64,000 bases of DNA. Origin: Vibrio penaeicida. GTDB lineage: Bacteria > Pseudomonadota > Gammaproteobacteria > Enterobacterales > Vibrionaceae. Below are positions 62,049 to 64,000 of the stretch, piece after piece (the first letter of the stretch is position 1; the number at the start of each line of letters is the position of its first letter). A model generated the notes under the pieces. That model was not told the origin of the DNA. It saw only the letters and a program-made list of their open reading frames with translations, and ran no database searches. Location of the stretch: contig NZ_JAUYVM010000005.1 of NCBI RefSeq assembly GCF_030689305.1, forward strand, positions 248,001-312,000. Direction: 5' to 3'. A program made the translations under genes and the position numbers.

Positions 62049-63197
62049 ATGAAGTTTTCTTATGTAAACCCAACTCAAATCCATTTCGGTCAAGGTCAAA
62101 TAGAAGCGCTATCAAAAGCGATTCCAACCTCCTCAAGTGTATTGGTGGTCTACGGCGGTGGATCGATTAAGAAAAATGGCGTCTATGATCAAGTCGTTGA
62201 CGCTTTGAAAGCACACTGCTGGCAGGAGTTTTCAGGCGTCGAGCCCAATCCAACCAAAGAAACACTGGATAAAGCGGTTGAGATTGTTAAGCAAGATGAC
62301 ATTGAGTTTGTGCTTGGGGTCGGCGGCGGCTCTGTGATTGATGGCGTGAAATACATTGCAGCGGCCGCAAAATATGACGGAGATGGATGGGACATCTTAG
62401 AAGGCAAACATCAGGTGAAAGAAGCCGTAGCGCTTGGTGCGGTGTTAACGTTGCCTGCTACTGGGTCGGAATCTAACCCAGCAGCGGTGATAACCAAAAG
62501 TGAAACGCAGGACAAATTGTCGTTTTACCACCCAGCGGTGCAGCCAAAGTTCGCTATTTTGGATCCTGATGTAATGAAAACCCTCCCTAAACGTCAGTTG
62601 ATTAACGGCATTGTCGACGCATGGATACACGTTTGTGAGCAGTACCTTACCAAGCCAAATGGTGCGATGGTTCAAGATGCGTATGCGGAATCGTTGCTTC
62701 GAACATTGAAGAACTTAGGTGAGCGTTTTGAGCAACGCGATAGCGACGAATGGCGTGCCAATCTTATGTGGACAGCCAATCAAGCGCTCAATGGTTTGAT
62801 TGGTTCTGGCGTACCGCAAGATTGGTCAACTCATGTGATTGGTCATGAGCTTACGGCTTTGTACGGGGTCGATCACGCTCATTCGTTGGCGATCATTCAA
62901 CCTTCATTGCTTCGAAATCAGCTTGAGTATAAAAAAGCGAAGCTGGAGCAACTAGGGCGAAATGTCTTTGGGTTAAAAGACTCGGATGAATTGGCAGAGC
63001 AAACTATTGATGCCCTAGAAGCTTTTTATCAAAGCGTGGGTATGGACACAAAGCTTACCGAGCACACCACAGACAAAGAAACAGCCGTACAAGCAGTATT
63101 GGCTAAACTTGAAGAACATGGGTTGGTTAAGCTGAGCGAGAACGGCAGTATCACTCTGGTGGAATCTAAAGCGATTTTGGAAAATGCGATAGCCTAG
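62049..63197 (+). CDS. yqhD: Iron-dependent alcohol dehydrogenase / aldehyde reductase (YqhD type)
   Basis: 382 residues. The NADPH-binding GVGGGSVIDGVKYIAAA, LTLPATGSESNP and the metal-binding GHELTALYGVDHAHSLAI block are typical of the YqhD subfamily, which reduces a broad range of toxic aldehydes with NADPH. Length and colinearity with YqhD are good. A LysR-type gene follows 115 bp later on the same strand; it may sense aldehyde or oxidative stress. Start ATG after AGAGGCATTGCA. Confidence 0.85.
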   Translation: MKFSYVNPTQIHFGQGQIEALSKAIPTSSSVLVVYGGGSIKKNGVYDQVVDALKAHCWQEFSGVEPNPTKETLDKAVEIVKQDDIEFVLGVGGGSVIDGVKYIAAAAKYDGDGWDILEGKHQVKEAVALGAVLTLPATGSESNPAAVITKSETQDKLSFYHPAVQPKFAILDPDVMKTLPKRQLINGIVDAWIHVCEQYLTKPNGAMVQDAYAESLLRTLKNLGERFEQRDSDEWRANLMWTANQALNGLIGSGVPQDWSTHVIGHELTALYGVDHAHSLAIIQPSLLRNQLEYKKAKLEQLGRNVFGLKDSDELAEQTIDALEAFYQSVGMDTKLTEHTTDKETAVQAVLAKLEEHGLVKLSENGSITLVESKAILENAIA

Positions 63198-63312
63198 CTA
63201 AAGTGATGTAAGTAAACGGAATCAGAGTCAGACAAACGTGACCGTGCTCCTTTATTTTTTTGTCACTTAAGGAAATAATTGCTTCAATTATTGCCAAATT
63301 TAACAGAATGCG

Positions 63313-64000
63313 ATGCGTAGTGATGACCTAATATTGTTCTATCAAGTAGTGGCTTTAGGCACATTCAGTAAAGCTGCGGAACAAAATGACTTAACGAATT
63401 CTGTCGTGAGTAAAAGGATCGCGCGACTTGAAGAAGAGTTGGGCGTGCAACTGCTGTATCGCACCACCAGAAAGCTTACTTTAACCGAAGCGGGAAAAGC
63501 CCTGTACCAAGGAGCCAAAAACGTTAACCAAGCGGTAAATGAAGCGATGGATGTGATTTCCGGTTTTGGAGAGAAGATAAGTGGCCATGTAAAAATGTCG
63601 GTGCCCAGTATTTCTGGCGATCTTATCTTGGCGGACGCGGTCGCAGAATTCTGTAACATGCACCCTGGGCTAACGGTTGATATGTCTTTGGACAATCGCT
63701 TTGTCGATTTGGTAGAAGGGGGCTTTGACTTAGTTATTCGAACCGGATATTTGGAAGACTCCAGTTTGATTGCTCGTCATATTCTCGACTCGCAATGGCT
63801 AGTATGCGCTTCGCCATCTTACATCGCTAAAAATGGCAAACCGCTAAAGCCAGAAGACTTAAGCAGCCACAACTGCTTGCAATACGCTTACCAAACCACG
63901 GGTGCGTCAGACTGGGAATTTAAGTCTTCTAAAGGGAATTACATTGTGAAGGTATCAGGTTCGTTCTCGACGGATAATGCCACCGCCCTACGCAAGGCGG
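63313..64000 (+). CDS. LysR family transcriptional regulator (3' end outside window)
   Basis: From ATG 63313 the frame is open to the right edge for 229 codons. MRSDDLILFYQVVALGTFSKAAE, SVVSKRIARLEEELGVQLLYRTTRKLTLTEAG is the LysR winged helix (residues 1-60), followed by the first part of the effector domain (GFDLVIRTGYLEDSSLIARHI). The C-terminus lies outside. Its neighbour is yqhD on the same strand, so it may control that gene or an unseen downstream one. Confidence 0.82.
   Translation, partial: MRSDDLILFYQVVALGTFSKAAEQNDLTNSVVSKRIARLEEELGVQLLYRTTRKLTLTEAGKALYQGAKNVNQAVNEAMDVISGFGEKISGHVKMSVPSISGDLILADAVAEFCNMHPGLTVDMSLDNRFVDLVEGGFDLVIRTGYLEDSSLIARHILDSQWLVCASPSYIAKNGKPLKPEDLSSHNCLQYAYQTTGASDWEFKSSKGNYIVKVSGSFSTDNATALRKA

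Overview
The window looks like a chromosomal segment of a marine gammaproteobacterium, most likely Vibrionaceae. Support comes from moderate GC, AroG/KdgK/Eda/YqhD-type genes, a VC1184-subfamily cysteine-desulfurase-like protein, a GlyGly-CTERM metalloprotease, and a family of short repeats with ACCCAAGTAACCTCAAG inverted ends of a kind I associate with vibrios. No tRNA, rRNA or CRISPR array was seen. The assignment is by inference from the sequence only.

Region 1 (1-31 kb) is ordinary chromosome. It starts with the C-terminus of a hybrid sensor kinase (Hpt domain), then YtoQ, a DUF418 membrane protein, a GNAT acetyltransferase and an M3 oligopeptidase. Next come an envelope pair (GDPD-like plus phosphoethanolamine-transferase-like) and an ABM/DUF2798/RidA operon divergent from a LysR regulator. 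Many small single-gene units follow: YafJ, an S33 peptidase, MAPEG, DUF1801 and DUF3224 proteins, a diguanylate cyclase, AroG, a KDG kinase/KDPG aldolase pair, MarR and a CBM48-like protein. After these lie a GGDEF-EAL protein, an acetaldehyde-type dehydrogenase divergent from an AcoR-like sigma-54 activator, a LysR/MFS divergent pair and a GAF-GAF-GGDEF protein.

Region 2 (32-59 kb) is an accessory, secretion-rich island. It holds a GlyGly-CTERM M6 metalloprotease and a 2451-residue SpvB/TcdB/RHS polymorphic toxin with its immunity gene. A second, displaced toxin-tip/immunity cassette sits among ~198-bp repeats next to a decayed IS200-like transposase. Then comes an array of eleven small, divergent, secreted, disulfide-type proteins, with a subtilisin-family protease among them. 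The island ends with two tandemly duplicated M6 metalloproteases, one of which has lost the catalytic glutamate.

The eleven-gene array is the strongest candidate for an undescribed system. Every member has a signal peptide, one conserved cysteine pair, and a helix plus strand pattern (FYxxLLTAxxSGKxVxI, then Cys). That pattern recalls the B subunits of subtilase-type AB5 toxins, but this is inference and needs structure prediction.

Region 3 (59-64 kb) returns to chromosome-like genes: a cysteine-desulfurase-like/2OG-dioxygenase operon, a PilZ protein, YqhD-type alcohol dehydrogenase, and a LysR regulator cut by the window end.
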